From: Mesorhizobium sp. M4B.F.Ca.ET.203.01.1.1
GTDB lineage: Bacteria > Pseudomonadota > Alphaproteobacteria > Rhizobiales > Rhizobiaceae
Direction of reading: 5' to 3'
Length of the DNA stretch: 64,000 bases
Assembly: GCF_004791025.1 (NCBI RefSeq)
Contig: NZ_SRUO01000001.1
Location: 620,001-684,000 of the forward strand
The notes below the pieces were generated by a model that saw only the letters and a list, made by a program, of their open reading frames with translations, made no database searches and had not been told where the DNA came from. A program made the translations under genes and the position numbers. Positions 9,088 to 18,000 of the stretch are shown one piece after another; the first letter of the stretch is position 1, and each line of letters begins with the position of its first letter.

Positions 9088-10401
9088 ATGACCTCGACTC
9101 TTCTGCGCGGCCGCACGCTGACCTTCCTGCGCTGGCCGGAAACGATCGACGACCATTCCGCCTGGCGCTACGAGGAGGATGGCGGCCTGCTGATCAGCGA
9201 CGGCCGGATCGTCGCCTCAGGCGCCTATGCCGATATCGAGAAGCAGGCCGGCGACGGGGCAAGACGGATCGACCATCGCCCGCATCTCATCCTGCCGGGC
9301 TTCATCGACGCGCATGTGCATTTCCCGCAGATGCAGATCATCGCCTCCTACGGCGCCGAGCTGCTCGACTGGCTGAACAAATACACCTTTCCCGAGGAGA
9401 CGAAATTCCGCGACGCCCAGCACGGCCGCCGCATCGCCAGACTGTTCCTCGACGAGATGGTGCGGCATGGCACGACGACGGTCGCCGCCTACTGCTCGGT
9501 GCACAAGGCCTCGGCCGAGGCCTTCTTCGCCGAATCGCACGACCGCAACATGCTCAACATCGCCGGCAAGGTGATGATGGACCGCAACGCGCCGGACGGC
9601 CTGCTCGACACACCGCAATCAGGCTATGACGACAGCAAGGCGCTGATTGCGGAATGGCACGGCAAGGGGCGCCAGCACTACGCCATCACGCCGCGCTTCG
9701 CCATCACCTCGACACCGGATCAGATGGAGATGGCCGGCGCGCTCTGCCGCGAGCATCCCGAACTACACATGCAGACGCACCTCTCGGAAAACCATGCCGA
9801 GATCGCCTTCACCCAAGAACTCTATCCCTGGTCGCGCGACTATACCGACGTCTACGAGCATTATGGGCTGCTCGGGAAAAAGAGCCTGTTCGGCCACTGC
9901 ATCCATCTCTCCGAACGCGAGGCGGATGCGCTGTCGGGCTCCGGCTCGGTGGCGGTGTTCTGCCCGACCTCGAACCTCTTCCTCGGCTCCGGCCTGTTCG
10001 ACTACCAGCGCTACCGCCGGCGCGAAAAACCGCTCCGGATCGCGGCCGCCACCGATGTCGGCGGCGGCACCAACTATTCCATGCTGCGCACCATGGACGA
10101 GGGTTACAAGGTGATCGCGCTGAACGGCGAGAAGCTCAACCCGTTCCAGTCCTTCTGGCAATTGACGCGCGGCAATGCCGAGGCACTGTCGGTCGCCGAC
10201 AAGGTCGGCACGCTGGATGCCGGCACCGACGCCGACATCGTTGTGCTCGACGCCCGCGTCACGCCGGCGATGCGGCTCAGGATGGAGACGGTCGGCGCGC
10301 TGGCCGAGGAACTGTTTCTCCTGCAGACGCTGGGCGACGACCGCGCCGTGCGCGAGGTCTATGTCGCTGGCCGGCCGGCGAAGAGCGCGATCGCGATCTA
10401 G
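9088..10401 (+). CDS. guaD: Guanine deaminase
   Basis: This amidohydrolase converts guanine to xanthine plus ammonia and so feeds xanthine dehydrogenase. The metal-binding HxH is in PGFIDAHVHFPQ (His76 and His78). Other family blocks are MQTHLSENHAEI, FGHCIHLSEREA and ATDVGGGTNYSML, which carries the catalytic Asp. The length (437) is normal. The start lies 2 bp after the urate hydroxylase stop, indicating one transcript and probably translational coupling. Confidence 0.95.
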   Translation: MTSTLLRGRTLTFLRWPETIDDHSAWRYEEDGGLLISDGRIVASGAYADIEKQAGDGARRIDHRPHLILPGFIDAHVHFPQMQIIASYGAELLDWLNKYTFPEETKFRDAQHGRRIARLFLDEMVRHGTTTVAAYCSVHKASAEAFFAESHDRNMLNIAGKVMMDRNAPDGLLDTPQSGYDDSKALIAEWHGKGRQHYAITPRFAITSTPDQMEMAGALCREHPELHMQTHLSENHAEIAFTQELYPWSRDYTDVYEHYGLLGKKSLFGHCIHLSEREADALSGSGSVAVFCPTSNLFLGSGLFDYQRYRRREKPLRIAAATDVGGGTNYSMLRTMDEGYKVIALNGEKLNPFQSFWQLTRGNAEALSVADKVGTLDAGTDADIVVLDARVTPAMRLRMETVGALAEELFLLQTLGDDRAVREVYVAGRPAKSAIAI

Positions 10402-10466
10402 CATTCCGGCTTGACCCCACGGCAACCATCGGCCAAAGCGTGCGGCGACATCGACAGGGGAACGAC

Positions 10467-10970
10467 ATGGCCGTTGCCGACGACATCGCTCTGATCAAGA
10501 AACAGGAAGCCACGCTGGTCTTTCCTGCCTTCGACGAGGCCGTCGCCTTCGAGATCGGCTCGGCGATCCGCAAGCGGGCGCTGGCCGAGAACCTGCCGAT
10601 CATCGTCGACATCAGAACCTTCGACCGGCCGCTGTTCTATGCCGCGATGCCGGGTTCGAACGCCTCCAATCCCGACTGGGCGCGGCGCAAGATCAATGTG
10701 GTGAAGCGGTTCCTGAAAAGCACCTACCGCATGGTGCTGGAGCAGCAGCGCCCCGACCGCACCTTCAAGGTCGGCGAGGGGCTGGATGTCGCCGACTACG
10801 TGCTGGCCGGCGGCGGCTTTCCGGTCACCGTCAACGGCGCCGGCGTGATCGGCGTGATCGCCGTTTCGGGCCTGCCGGAGCGCGAGGACCACGGCGTGGT
10901 GGTCGACGCGCTGTGCGCGCATCTGGGCGCCGACCGCAAGCAATTGGCCCTGGCGCCGGAAGCACAATGA
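10467..10970 (+). CDS. UPF0303 / haem-degrading-domain family protein
   Basis: This 167-residue cytosolic protein belongs to the UPF0303 group (yeast YBR137W and bacterial HbpS/GlcG-like relatives), for which haem binding has been reported in some members. Recognisable blocks are [25 protein letters not shown] and [23 protein letters not shown] 10467 follows AGGGGAACGAC. Its stop overlaps the glycerate kinase start (ATGA 10967-10970), and it follows guaD by 65 bp. Its place in a purine operon is notable, but no function in this pathway is established. Confidence 0.8.
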   Translation: MAVADDIALIKKQEATLVFPAFDEAVAFEIGSAIRKRALAENLPIIVDIRTFDRPLFYAAMPGSNASNPDWARRKINVVKRFLKSTYRMVLEQQRPDRTFKVGEGLDVADYVLAGGGFPVTVNGAGVIGVIAVSGLPEREDHGVVVDALCAHLGADRKQLALAPEAQ

Positions 10971-12226
10971 CAGACCCCAAATCCTTCCTGACGTCGATCT
11001 TCAACGCCGCGGTCGCCGCCGCCGATCCCGAAAAGACGATCCGCGATCATCTGCCGGCAAGGCCGAAGGGCCGCACTATCGTCATCGGCGCCGGCAAGGG
11101 CTCGGCGCAGATGGCCGCCGCCTTCGAGAAGGTGTGGGACGGCCCGATCGACGGGCTGGTCGTCACCCGCTACGGCTATGGCGCGAAATGCGAGCGCATA
11201 GAGATCATCGAGGCGGCGCATCCGGTGCCGGATGCAGCCGGCCTCGAGGCCTCGCGCCGGCTGCTGGACAAGGTGCGCGGGCTGACGGCGGACGATCTGG
11301 TGGTGGCGCTGATCTCCGGCGGCGGTTCGGCGCTTTTGCCCTCGCCTGCTCCCGGCCTGACACTGGCCGACGAGATCGCCGTCAACGAGGCGCTGCTCGC
11401 CTCCGGCGCGCCGATCGCGGCGATGAACACGATCCGCAAGCATGTCTCGACCATCAAGGGCGGCCGGCTCGCGGCCGCCGCACATCCCGCCAGGGTGGTG
11501 TCGCTGGTCGTTTCCGACATTCCCGGCGACAACCCGGCCCTCGTCGCGTCCGGCCCGACCGTTCCCGACACCGGCAGCCGCGAGGATGCGCTGGCATCGA
11601 TATCAGCCTACGGCATGAAGCTGCCGGCCTCGGTCATGGCGCACATCAATTCGCCGGCTGCGGACGCGCCGCGCCCGGACGATCCGGTCTTCGCCGGCAA
11701 TGAAGTGCATCTGATCGCGTCGGCCGGCGTGTCGCTGGAAGCCGCCGCCGCCGAGGCAAAGCGGCAGGGAATAGAAGCCGTCATCCTCTCCGATTCCATC
11801 GAGGGGGAGGCGCGCGAGGTGGGCGGCGTTCATGCCGCCATCGCGCGCGAGGTGGCGACGCGCGAGCGTCCGTTCGCCAAGCCGGTGCTGATCCTGTCGG
11901 GCGGCGAGACGACGGTGACGCTGCGAGCAAAAGGCAAGGGCGGCCGCAATTCGGAATTTCTGCTCGCCTTTGCGATCGCCATTGGCGGCGTGGACGGCAT
12001 TCACGCGCTGGCGGCCGACACCGACGGCATCGACGGCTCGGAAGACAATGCCGGCGCCTTCGCCGACGGCTCGACGGTGTCGCGCATGCGCGCCGCCGGC
12101 ATCGACGCCAAGGCGATGCTCGCCGGCAACAATGCCTGGACGGCCTTCAATGCGGTCGGGGATCTGTTTGTGCCGGGGCCGACGGGCACGAATGTCAATG
12201 ATTTGAGAGCGATTCTCGTCCGTTAA
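10967..12226 (+). CDS. ttuD: Glycerate 2-kinase (MOFRL family; often annotated hydroxypyruvate reductase TtuD)
   Basis: This protein of 419 residues phosphorylates glycerate to 2-phosphoglycerate. Older annotations call the family hydroxypyruvate reductase. Visible blocks are [42 protein letters not shown] and the MOFRL-domain motifs [19 protein letters not shown] and [18 protein letters not shown]. The ATG at 10967 overlaps the previous stop. Glycerate is the end product of allantoin/glyoxylate breakdown, so the gene fits the last step of purine carbon recovery, although glyoxylate carboligase is not in the window. Confidence 0.9.
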   Translation: MTDPKSFLTSIFNAAVAAADPEKTIRDHLPARPKGRTIVIGAGKGSAQMAAAFEKVWDGPIDGLVVTRYGYGAKCERIEIIEAAHPVPDAAGLEASRRLLDKVRGLTADDLVVALISGGGSALLPSPAPGLTLADEIAVNEALLASGAPIAAMNTIRKHVSTIKGGRLAAAAHPARVVSLVVSDIPGDNPALVASGPTVPDTGSREDALASISAYGMKLPASVMAHINSPAADAPRPDDPVFAGNEVHLIASAGVSLEAAAAEAKRQGIEAVILSDSIEGEAREVGGVHAAIAREVATRERPFAKPVLILSGGETTVTLRAKGKGGRNSEFLLAFAIAIGGVDGIHALAADTDGIDGSEDNAGAFADGSTVSRMRAAGIDAKAMLAGNNAWTAFNAVGDLFVPGPTGTNVNDLRAILVR

Positions 12227-12258
12227 CGTTGCCGCATTGCCCTTGCGCAAGCGTCGGC

Positions 12259-12438
12259 GCTGCCCCTCATCCGCCTGCCGGCACCTTCTCCCCGTATAGT
12301 GACGGGGAGAAGGCAACTGGCTGCGAACGTCTGCGCTAATTCAGCTATATGGGTGGTTGGCGAAATCATGCGCGGCAGCGCCTTTCTCCCCGTCACTATA
12401 CGGGGAGAAATGCCCGGTAGGGCAATGAGGGGCGGCGC
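12259..12438. repeat. Composite inverted pair of palindromic repeat units
   Basis: The left unit (about 12259-12312) has CTTCTCCCCGTATAGTGACG and GGGAGAAGG. The right unit (about 12379-12438) is its inverse, TTCTCCCCGTCACTATACGG and GGAGAAA. They flank a 66-bp spacer. The element lies between the convergent glycerate kinase and uracil-DNA glycosylase genes, where it may help end transcription. Its spacer resembles that of the element at 17741-17922. Confidence 0.88.
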
Positions 12439-12503
12439 GAACTTGTCGGTGGTTGTTAATCAATGTTGAGGGCATCCGAAGAGGCGCACCGAAGCATAAT
12501 TGA

Positions 12504-13178
12504 TCAAACCGCCATCAGCCGCTTCACCTTTCTCATGTCCTTGAGGAATCGTTCCCGCTCGGCTTGCTTGTCCTCCTGTTCGCGGATGCGCAGAATGAAG
12601 GAGGGATGGATGGTGATGAAGATGCGCAGGCCGTCCTCGCGCTCGATCACCTCGCCGCGCATTTTAGTCACCGGCACGGCCTTGCCGAGCAGCGACTGCG
12701 CCGCCGTGGCGCCGAGCGCCACCACCAGATTTGGCTTGATCAGATCGAGTTCACTGTCCAGCCACCAGCGGCAGGCCTGGACCTCGCCGGCATTCGGCTT
12801 GGAATGGATTCGGCGCTTGCCGCGCGGCTCGAATTTGAAGTGTTTGACTGCGTTGGTGACGTAGACCTTCTGCCGCTCGATATCGGCATCCTCTAGCGTG
12901 GCGTCGAAGATCCTTCCGGCCGGTCCGACGAACGGTTTGCCGGCCAGATCCTCCTGGTCGCCCGGCTGCTCGCCGACGAACACAAGCTCGGCGCTGTCCG
13001 GTCCTTCGCCGAAGACGGTCTGCGTCGCATTGCGCCAGAGCGGGCAACGGCGACAGGCTTTCGCCGCCTCGCGCAAGTCGCCGATCGACGCCTTCTCGCC
13101 GGGTGTCGGCTCGATATCGTCCGAACCGCGCCTGGCCGGTGCCTTTGCCTGGGTCGTTGCGGCCATCCTGTGCCTCAT
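12504..13178 (-). CDS. UdgX-type uracil-DNA binding protein (uracil-DNA glycosylase superfamily)
   Basis: This protein recognises uracil in DNA. The N-terminal CRRC (Cys42, Cys45) and later Cys136 are iron-sulfur ligands of the family 4/5 type. Motif A is GEQPGDQED (69-77), and the C-terminal active-site motif is HPSFILR (191-197). The insert KRRIH (121-125) is the hallmark of UdgX, in which the histidine forms a covalent bond to the abasic site after uracil release. The usual third cysteine position appears to be His113, as in UdgX. ATG 13178 or 13166 (MAATTQAK) may be the start. Confidence 0.88.
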   Translation of the reverse strand: MRHRMAATTQAKAPARRGSDDIEPTPGEKASIGDLREAAKACRRCPLWRNATQTVFGEGPDSAELVFVGEQPGDQEDLAGKPFVGPAGRIFDATLEDADIERQKVYVTNAVKHFKFEPRGKRRIHSKPNAGEVQACRWWLDSELDLIKPNLVVALGATAAQSLLGKAVPVTKMRGEVIEREDGLRIFITIHPSFILRIREQEDKQAERERFLKDMRKVKRLMAV

Positions 13179-13219
13179 CCATTTCAGGGTGAAATGGACC
13201 GGGCGGGCTATGGTTCCGC

Positions 13220-14605
13220 TCAGACCTCGTGCAGATAGAGGTGGTAGTCGAGCTCGCTGACGGTGCGGGCGACGCGCAGATATTCGGCCTGCTTGATGGC
13301 GACGAAGGTGCGATGCAGGTCGTCGCCGAGCGCTTCCTTCAGAAAGCTCGATGCCCTCGCCGCCTCGATTGCGGCGCGCCAGTCCACCGGCATGGCGCTG
13401 TGCCCGGCCGCCTGCTCATAGCCGTTGCCGGTGGTTTCCGGCCCGGGATCGAGGCCTTCGTCGAGCCCCCTGGAGACACCGGCCAGCACCGTCGCCGCCA
13501 CCAGATAGGGATTGGCGTCGACGCCCGACGGCCGATGCTCGATGCGCCGGTTCCTGGCGTCGCCCGCAGGCACACGCAGCGCCACCGAACGGTTGTTGAC
13601 GCCCCAGGTCGGCGCCACCGGCGCGTAGGATTGCGAGACGAAGCGGCGCCAGGAATTGGCGTGCGGCGCAAACACCAGCATCGATTCCGCCATGGTCTGG
13701 ATCAGGCCGCCGAGGGCGCTCAGCAGTTTCGGCGACCATTTTTCGCCTTCGGCCTCGGCGAAGACGTTCCTGCCGGCATCGTCTTGCAACGAGACATGGA
13801 AATGCATGCCGGAACCGGCATATTTCTCGATCGGCTTGGCCATGAAGCAAGCGGTGACGCCGTGGCGGCGCGCCTGTGCCCTGACCAGACGCTTCAGCAT
13901 GACGAGGTCGTCGGCCGCCCGCATCACGTCCTTGCGGTAGTTCAGCGTCAGCTCGTATTGGCCCGGCGCATATTCGGAAATCACCGTCTCGGCCGGAATG
14001 CCTTGTACCCTGGCGGCGGCATAGATGTCGGAAAACAGCGGCTCCATGCCGTGCAAATGGTCAACCGAATAGACCTCGGTCTTGGCCGAGCGGCGCCCGT
14101 CGAGAACGGCATGCGCCGGCTGCACCTTGCCGTCGGCATCGCGCTCATTGGCGAGAAGAAAAAATTCGAGCTCGAAGGCGCCGGCCGGATGCAGGCCCTT
14201 GGCCGCCAGACGCTCGACCTGCCGCTTGAGCGCCAGACGGGGATCGGAGCTCATCGGCTGGCCGTCGAGATGGTACATCGCCATCAGCACCTGGCCGCGC
14301 GGCGGGCTGGTGCCGTGGAGCGGCACCAGCGTGCCGGGGATCGGCCATGCGCGGAGGTCGCCGTCGCCGGTGTCCCAGACCAGGCCGGTCTCGTGCACGT
14401 CCTCGCCGGTGATGTCGAGGCCGAGGATCGAGATCGGCAGGTGCCGGCCGCCCTCGAAAATGCCCATCAACTCGTGCCGGCGCACGATCTTGCCGCGGCC
14501 GATGCCGTTGGCGTCGGTCAAGACGATGTCGAAAGCCTCGATTTCCGGATGGGTGTCGAGAAAGGCTTTCGCCTCGGTGGGCGTCGAGCCCGAAGGTGAA
14601 GTCAT
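13220..14605 (-). CDS. Glutamine synthetase family protein (gamma-glutamyl-amine ligase-like)
   Basis: This is an ATP-dependent glutamate-amine ligase of the glutamine synthetase fold (461 residues), closer in layout to PuuA/GlnA-III-type enzymes than to the biosynthetic enzyme. The beta-grasp N-domain comes first. Catalytic-domain motifs follow: [40 protein letters not shown] and [14 protein letters not shown]. It likely joins glutamate to an amine or polyamine. The class III aminotransferase gene upstream, read in the same direction with a 74-bp gap, fits a shared amine-catabolic unit. Confidence 0.87.
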   Translation of the reverse strand: MTSPSGSTPTEAKAFLDTHPEIEAFDIVLTDANGIGRGKIVRRHELMGIFEGGRHLPISILGLDITGEDVHETGLVWDTGDGDLRAWPIPGTLVPLHGTSPPRGQVLMAMYHLDGQPMSSDPRLALKRQVERLAAKGLHPAGAFELEFFLLANERDADGKVQPAHAVLDGRRSAKTEVYSVDHLHGMEPLFSDIYAAARVQGIPAETVISEYAPGQYELTLNYRKDVMRAADDLVMLKRLVRAQARRHGVTACFMAKPIEKYAGSGMHFHVSLQDDAGRNVFAEAEGEKWSPKLLSALGGLIQTMAESMLVFAPHANSWRRFVSQSYAPVAPTWGVNNRSVALRVPAGDARNRRIEHRPSGVDANPYLVAATVLAGVSRGLDEGLDPGPETTGNGYEQAAGHSAMPVDWRAAIEAARASSFLKEALGDDLHRTFVAIKQAEYLRVARTVSELDYHLYLHEV

Positions 14606-14645
14606 GATGGAACTCTGCTTTGGCTGGCCGCCGATCTTCCAGCCG

Positions 14646-14687
14646 CTTGTCTCATGCCACTTGTCTCATGCCGCTTGTCTCATGCCG
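14646..14687. repeat. Three tandem 14-bp repeats
   Basis: CTTGTCTCATGCCA is followed by two copies of CTTGTCTCATGCCG in direct tandem. The array straddles the 3' end of the aminotransferase gene and the gap before the glutamine-synthetase-like gene. The third copy encodes the last codons of the aminotransferase. This could be replication slippage or a weak binding array. Confidence 0.85.
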
Positions 14688-16062
14688 CAAGCCTTGCCGC
14701 AACGGCGGCGAAAGCGGTGATCAGCCGGTTGACCTGGGCCGCCGTCGTGGCCGGCGAGATCAGCATCATGTTGTGGAAGGGCGCGATCAGCACGCCCTGG
14801 TTGACCAGCGCGACATGAATGGCGGCTTCCAGCTCCGGCGCATGCGCCGCCTCCGCCTCGCCGCCGTTGCGCAGTGGTCCCGGCGCGCAGATGAACTCGA
14901 CACGGGCGCCGACGCGGGCGACATGCCAGGGCAGACGGCAGCGGTCGATGACGGCGGTCAGCCCGGCATCGAGCCGCCGCGCCAGCCGGTCCATGCGGGC
15001 ATAGGCCGCCTCGGTCATCACCTGTTCGAGTGCCGCGCGCATCGTGGCGAATTGCAGCGGGTTGGCCGACAGCGTCGTGCCCATGCCGGAATAGCCGGGC
15101 TCCTTGGTCCGGTTGTAGGCGGCGTAGCGGCTGGCGATCTCGTCGCTCAGGCCCCAGACGCTCGCCGGCACGCCGCCGGCCACCGGCTTGCCGAGGACGA
15201 AGAGATCGGGCTCCAGCCCGTGCTTCTTGGTGTAGCCGCCGGGACCGGTGGAGATGGTGTGCGTCTCGTCGATCAAAAGCAGCGTGCCGGCGGCGCGGGT
15301 GAGGCGCCGCAGCGCGTCGTGGAAGCCCGGCTCGGGCAGCACCATACAGGAGTTGGTCAGCACCGGCTCGGTGATGACGCAGGCGACATCCCTGTCGGCG
15401 AGCGCCGCTTCCAGTGCGGCGACATCGTTGAATTCCACGATCTTCGTTGCCCGCGTCAGGTCGCGGAACTCGCCCGCCAGGCCCGGCCGGTTCACCGGCT
15501 TGCCGTCAACCAGCCGCACCATCGTCTCGTCGACCGAGCCGTGATAGCAGCCGTTGAAGACCAGTATCTTCTCGCGCCCGGTCACCGCGCGGGCGACGCG
15601 CAGCGCGAAACGGTTGGCGTCGGTCGCGGTGGTGGCGATCTGCCAGAACGGCAGGCCGAAGCGCTGCTGGAGCAGCGGGCCGATGGCCAGCGCATCCTCG
15701 CTGGGCAGCATATAGGTCAGACCGCGCCCGGACTGTCGGCGGATGGCGCGGGCGACCGGCGGCGGAGAATGGCCGAACATCGAACCGGTGTCGCCGAGGC
15801 AGAAATCGTCGAGCCGGTTGCCGTCGATGTCGGTGATGGTGGCGCCCCTGGCGCTGTCGACAAGGATCGGAAACGGCGTCGGCCAATCGTTCATCCAGTG
15901 CATCGGCACGCCGCCGAAAAAGCCGGGCAGGCCGTTGCCGGCCTTGGCCTCGGATTTCGGCCGCGCCTTGCGGAAAACCTCAGCCTCCGTGTCGCGCAGC
16001 ATGGCAATGCGCTCGCGGCTGATGCCGCCGATCGACGTCTTTGAATGGCTGGTTGAATGCAT
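14680..16062 (-). CDS. Class III pyridoxal-phosphate aminotransferase
   Basis: This 460-residue fold-type I aminotransferase is of the omega-amine/glutamate-semialdehyde-mutase group. It moves an amino group between an amine or omega-amino acid and a keto acid. Evidence includes FNGCYHGSVDET, the PLP-phosphate region, the Asp in LLLIDETHTIS and the Schiff-base lysine in FVLGKPVAGGVP. The last codons overlap a tandem repeat. It leads the operon that continues into the glutamine-synthetase-like gene. The exact substrate is not readable. Confidence 0.88.
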   Translation of the reverse strand: MHSTSHSKTSIGGISRERIAMLRDTEAEVFRKARPKSEAKAGNGLPGFFGGVPMHWMNDWPTPFPILVDSARGATITDIDGNRLDDFCLGDTGSMFGHSPPPVARAIRRQSGRGLTYMLPSEDALAIGPLLQQRFGLPFWQIATTATDANRFALRVARAVTGREKILVFNGCYHGSVDETMVRLVDGKPVNRPGLAGEFRDLTRATKIVEFNDVAALEAALADRDVACVITEPVLTNSCMVLPEPGFHDALRRLTRAAGTLLLIDETHTISTGPGGYTKKHGLEPDLFVLGKPVAGGVPASVWGLSDEIASRYAAYNRTKEPGYSGMGTTLSANPLQFATMRAALEQVMTEAAYARMDRLARRLDAGLTAVIDRCRLPWHVARVGARVEFICAPGPLRNGGEAEAAHAPELEAAIHVALVNQGVLIAPFHNMMLISPATTAAQVNRLITAFAAVAARLAA

Positions 16063-16219
16063 GAAGACCCCTCTCGCCGTTCACTGTAGACAATCGCCGT
16101 CTCAAACCGCAATTGGCCGCCTGCTTGCCGTGCATTGGTTCAGCGGCAGCCGGCTGGCGCTTGACCTCGAGGCAAAGCCCGGCATCAATAAGGGCGTGGC
16201 TTGGTTCTGGGGGAGAAAA

Positions 16220-16672
16220 ATGCGGGCGATCATTTGCACTGCGACATTGCTTCTGTCGGCTGGCTCGGCCCTTGCGAGCGGCGGCATCTGGTGCTCCGCC
16301 GAGGATGCGGGGGCAATATTCCAGGTCGAAGCCGGCGTCACCAGGGGCATGGGCGGGCCGACGTTCAATTTTCGCGGCGATCTCGAAATTCTCGGCAGGC
16401 CTGCCGACGACAGCCTGCGCAAGACCGTCTTCGAGGATTCCAACCTGACGCAATACTGGCTCGACGGCGAGGAATTGCGGCTGAACATCTATCGCGAGCA
16501 CGAAGTCGCTGAACATATCAACTCGGTCGAACTGACAATCCTGACCAAGACCAGCGACGAAGGCGTCTATGACGGGCGCTATACGCTCGCCATCTACGAC
16601 GCCGCGGCGGATACGGACCAGGACGGCAAGCCGGTTGAAGTCAAAGGCAAAGTATCCTGCGGGGCAGAATAG
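16220..16672 (+). CDS. Small secreted protein of unknown function
   Basis: This 150-residue protein is not recognised as a family. It begins MRAIICTATLLLSAGSALAS, a clear Sec signal peptide with a likely cut after ALA-SG. Mature Cys residues near both ends (GIWCSAEDAG and KGKVSCGAE) could form one disulfide. Start ATG 16220 has GGGAGAAAA directly upstream; the longer in-frame opening is antisense to the aminotransferase. It runs convergently with the WD40-like gene, with 6 bp between their stops. Confidence 0.7.
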   Translation: MRAIICTATLLLSAGSALASGGIWCSAEDAGAIFQVEAGVTRGMGGPTFNFRGDLEILGRPADDSLRKTVFEDSNLTQYWLDGEELRLNIYREHEVAEHINSVELTILTKTSDEGVYDGRYTLAIYDAAADTDQDGKPVEVKGKVSCGAE

Positions 16673-16678
16673 CCGCGG

Positions 16679-17653
16679 CTATGCGGAAATATCGATGACG
16701 CCGCAGTCGCCGGCGGCGCTGCCGAAGACGACGCGGCGCTCTTGCCTGTCCCACATCATCGCGGTGATGGCGCCCTTGCCCGGGCGGCGCAGCAGCACTT
16801 CCTTGGCGTCGGCGAAGCGCACCGCCATCACCATGCCGTCGTCATAGCCGATCGCCACCACATCCTGGCTCGGATGGCAGGCGACCGTGGTCACCATGGC
16901 GTTGCCGCGCGTGCCGAGCTCCAGCGGTGCCTTGCCCATCGGGCCGTCCTTGCCGGTAAACGGCCAGACGATCGCCGCCGGCGCGCCCGAGCTCGCCAGC
17001 CATTTGCCCTTCGGCGCCCATGACAGGCTTTTGACCTTTGCCGGATAGCCGCTCATGCGCATGTGCTTGCCGTCGGCGAGCTTCCAGCCGTGCAGCGCGT
17101 TTTCCTGCATCGTGGTGACGAGGAAGGCGCCGTCCGGCGAGAAGGTGATGCCGGTATGGGCGCCGGCCCATTCGAGCTCCACCGGCTTGCCCTCGGCGGC
17201 GGGGAAATGCAGCGTCGCGCCATTGTAGCGGGCGACGCCGAAGCGCATGCCCTTGGGCGAGAAGGCCAATCCCTCGACCGAGCGCGGGTGGGCGAATTCC
17301 TTGGTCTTGCCGTCGGCGAAGCGCACGAAGGCGGTCTTGCCCGAAGCAAAGGCGATCGCGCCCTGCGGGCCGGCGGCGATGCTGGTGATCCATTTCCTGC
17401 CGGCGCTCGCCAGTTCCTCGACGTTGCCGCCCGCGGTGGTCGAAAAGACCTTGCCGTCCTCGCCGCCGGTGATCAGCCGGTCATTGGCGGCATCGTGAAA
17501 GGAGGCAAGCAGTCCGTCATTGGCCTGAACGGTCTTATGGCCGTTGTCGAGGCGGTGGATTGTGCCATCGGCGAGCGCGAAATGCGGCACATCGCCGAGG
17601 AAGACGGCGGCGACGCAATGGCCTTCGAGATCAAGCGGGGCGACAGTGGGCAT
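16679..17653 (-). CDS. WD40-repeat-like beta-propeller protein
   Basis: This 324-residue cytosolic protein is made of repeated beta-blade units, with recurring patterns such as SPDGAFLVTTM, LSWAPKGKWLASSG, CHPSQDVVAIGYDDG and MMWDRQERRVVFGSA. It has no signal peptide. Start ATG 17653 (MPTVAPLDLEGH) begins the first blade; the frame extends upstream only into a palindromic repeat. Proteins of this type are usually scaffolds, and no partner is suggested by the neighbours. Confidence 0.75.
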   Translation of the reverse strand: MPTVAPLDLEGHCVAAVFLGDVPHFALADGTIHRLDNGHKTVQANDGLLASFHDAANDRLITGGEDGKVFSTTAGGNVEELASAGRKWITSIAAGPQGAIAFASGKTAFVRFADGKTKEFAHPRSVEGLAFSPKGMRFGVARYNGATLHFPAAEGKPVELEWAGAHTGITFSPDGAFLVTTMQENALHGWKLADGKHMRMSGYPAKVKSLSWAPKGKWLASSGAPAAIVWPFTGKDGPMGKAPLELGTRGNAMVTTVACHPSQDVVAIGYDDGMVMAVRFADAKEVLLRRPGKGAITAMMWDRQERRVVFGSAAGDCGVIDISA

Positions 17654-17740
17654 GGCTATCTTTGTCTGGTGAAAGTGCAGAAGGCGGCTTACTCGACGTT
17701 TGTACGTCCGGCAACCATGAGGGGGATATTCGCCAGCGAT

Positions 17741-17922
17741 GGCGCCGCCCCTCATTGTCCTGCCGGACATTTCTCCCCGTATAGTGACGGGGAGAAAGAG
17801 GGCTGTCGCGGATGATCTCGCCAATCTTCAGCGCTACAGAATAGGCGTCGACATCGCGGCCAGCCTTCTTCTCCCCGTCACTATACGGGGAGAAGGTGCC
17901 GGCAGGCGGATGAGGGGCGGCG
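17741..17922. repeat. Composite inverted pair of palindromic repeat units
   Basis: This element fills most of the 347-bp gap between the WD40-like and CobW genes; I see nothing else there. The left unit (about 17741-17797) contains TTCTCCCCGTATAGTGACGG and the right unit (about 17863-17922) is its inverse. The spacer, read on the minus strand, contains ATTGGCGAGATCATCCGCG, matching TTGGCGAAATCATGCGCG in the 12259-12438 element. Spacer and units have therefore moved or duplicated together. Confidence 0.88.
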
Positions 17923-18000
17923 CCAACGGTTGGAAATTGTCGCTACAGAATGCTTGGCAGTGCTTCGATCGCCCTAAGCAGCCTGTCCTCTCCCGAACGT

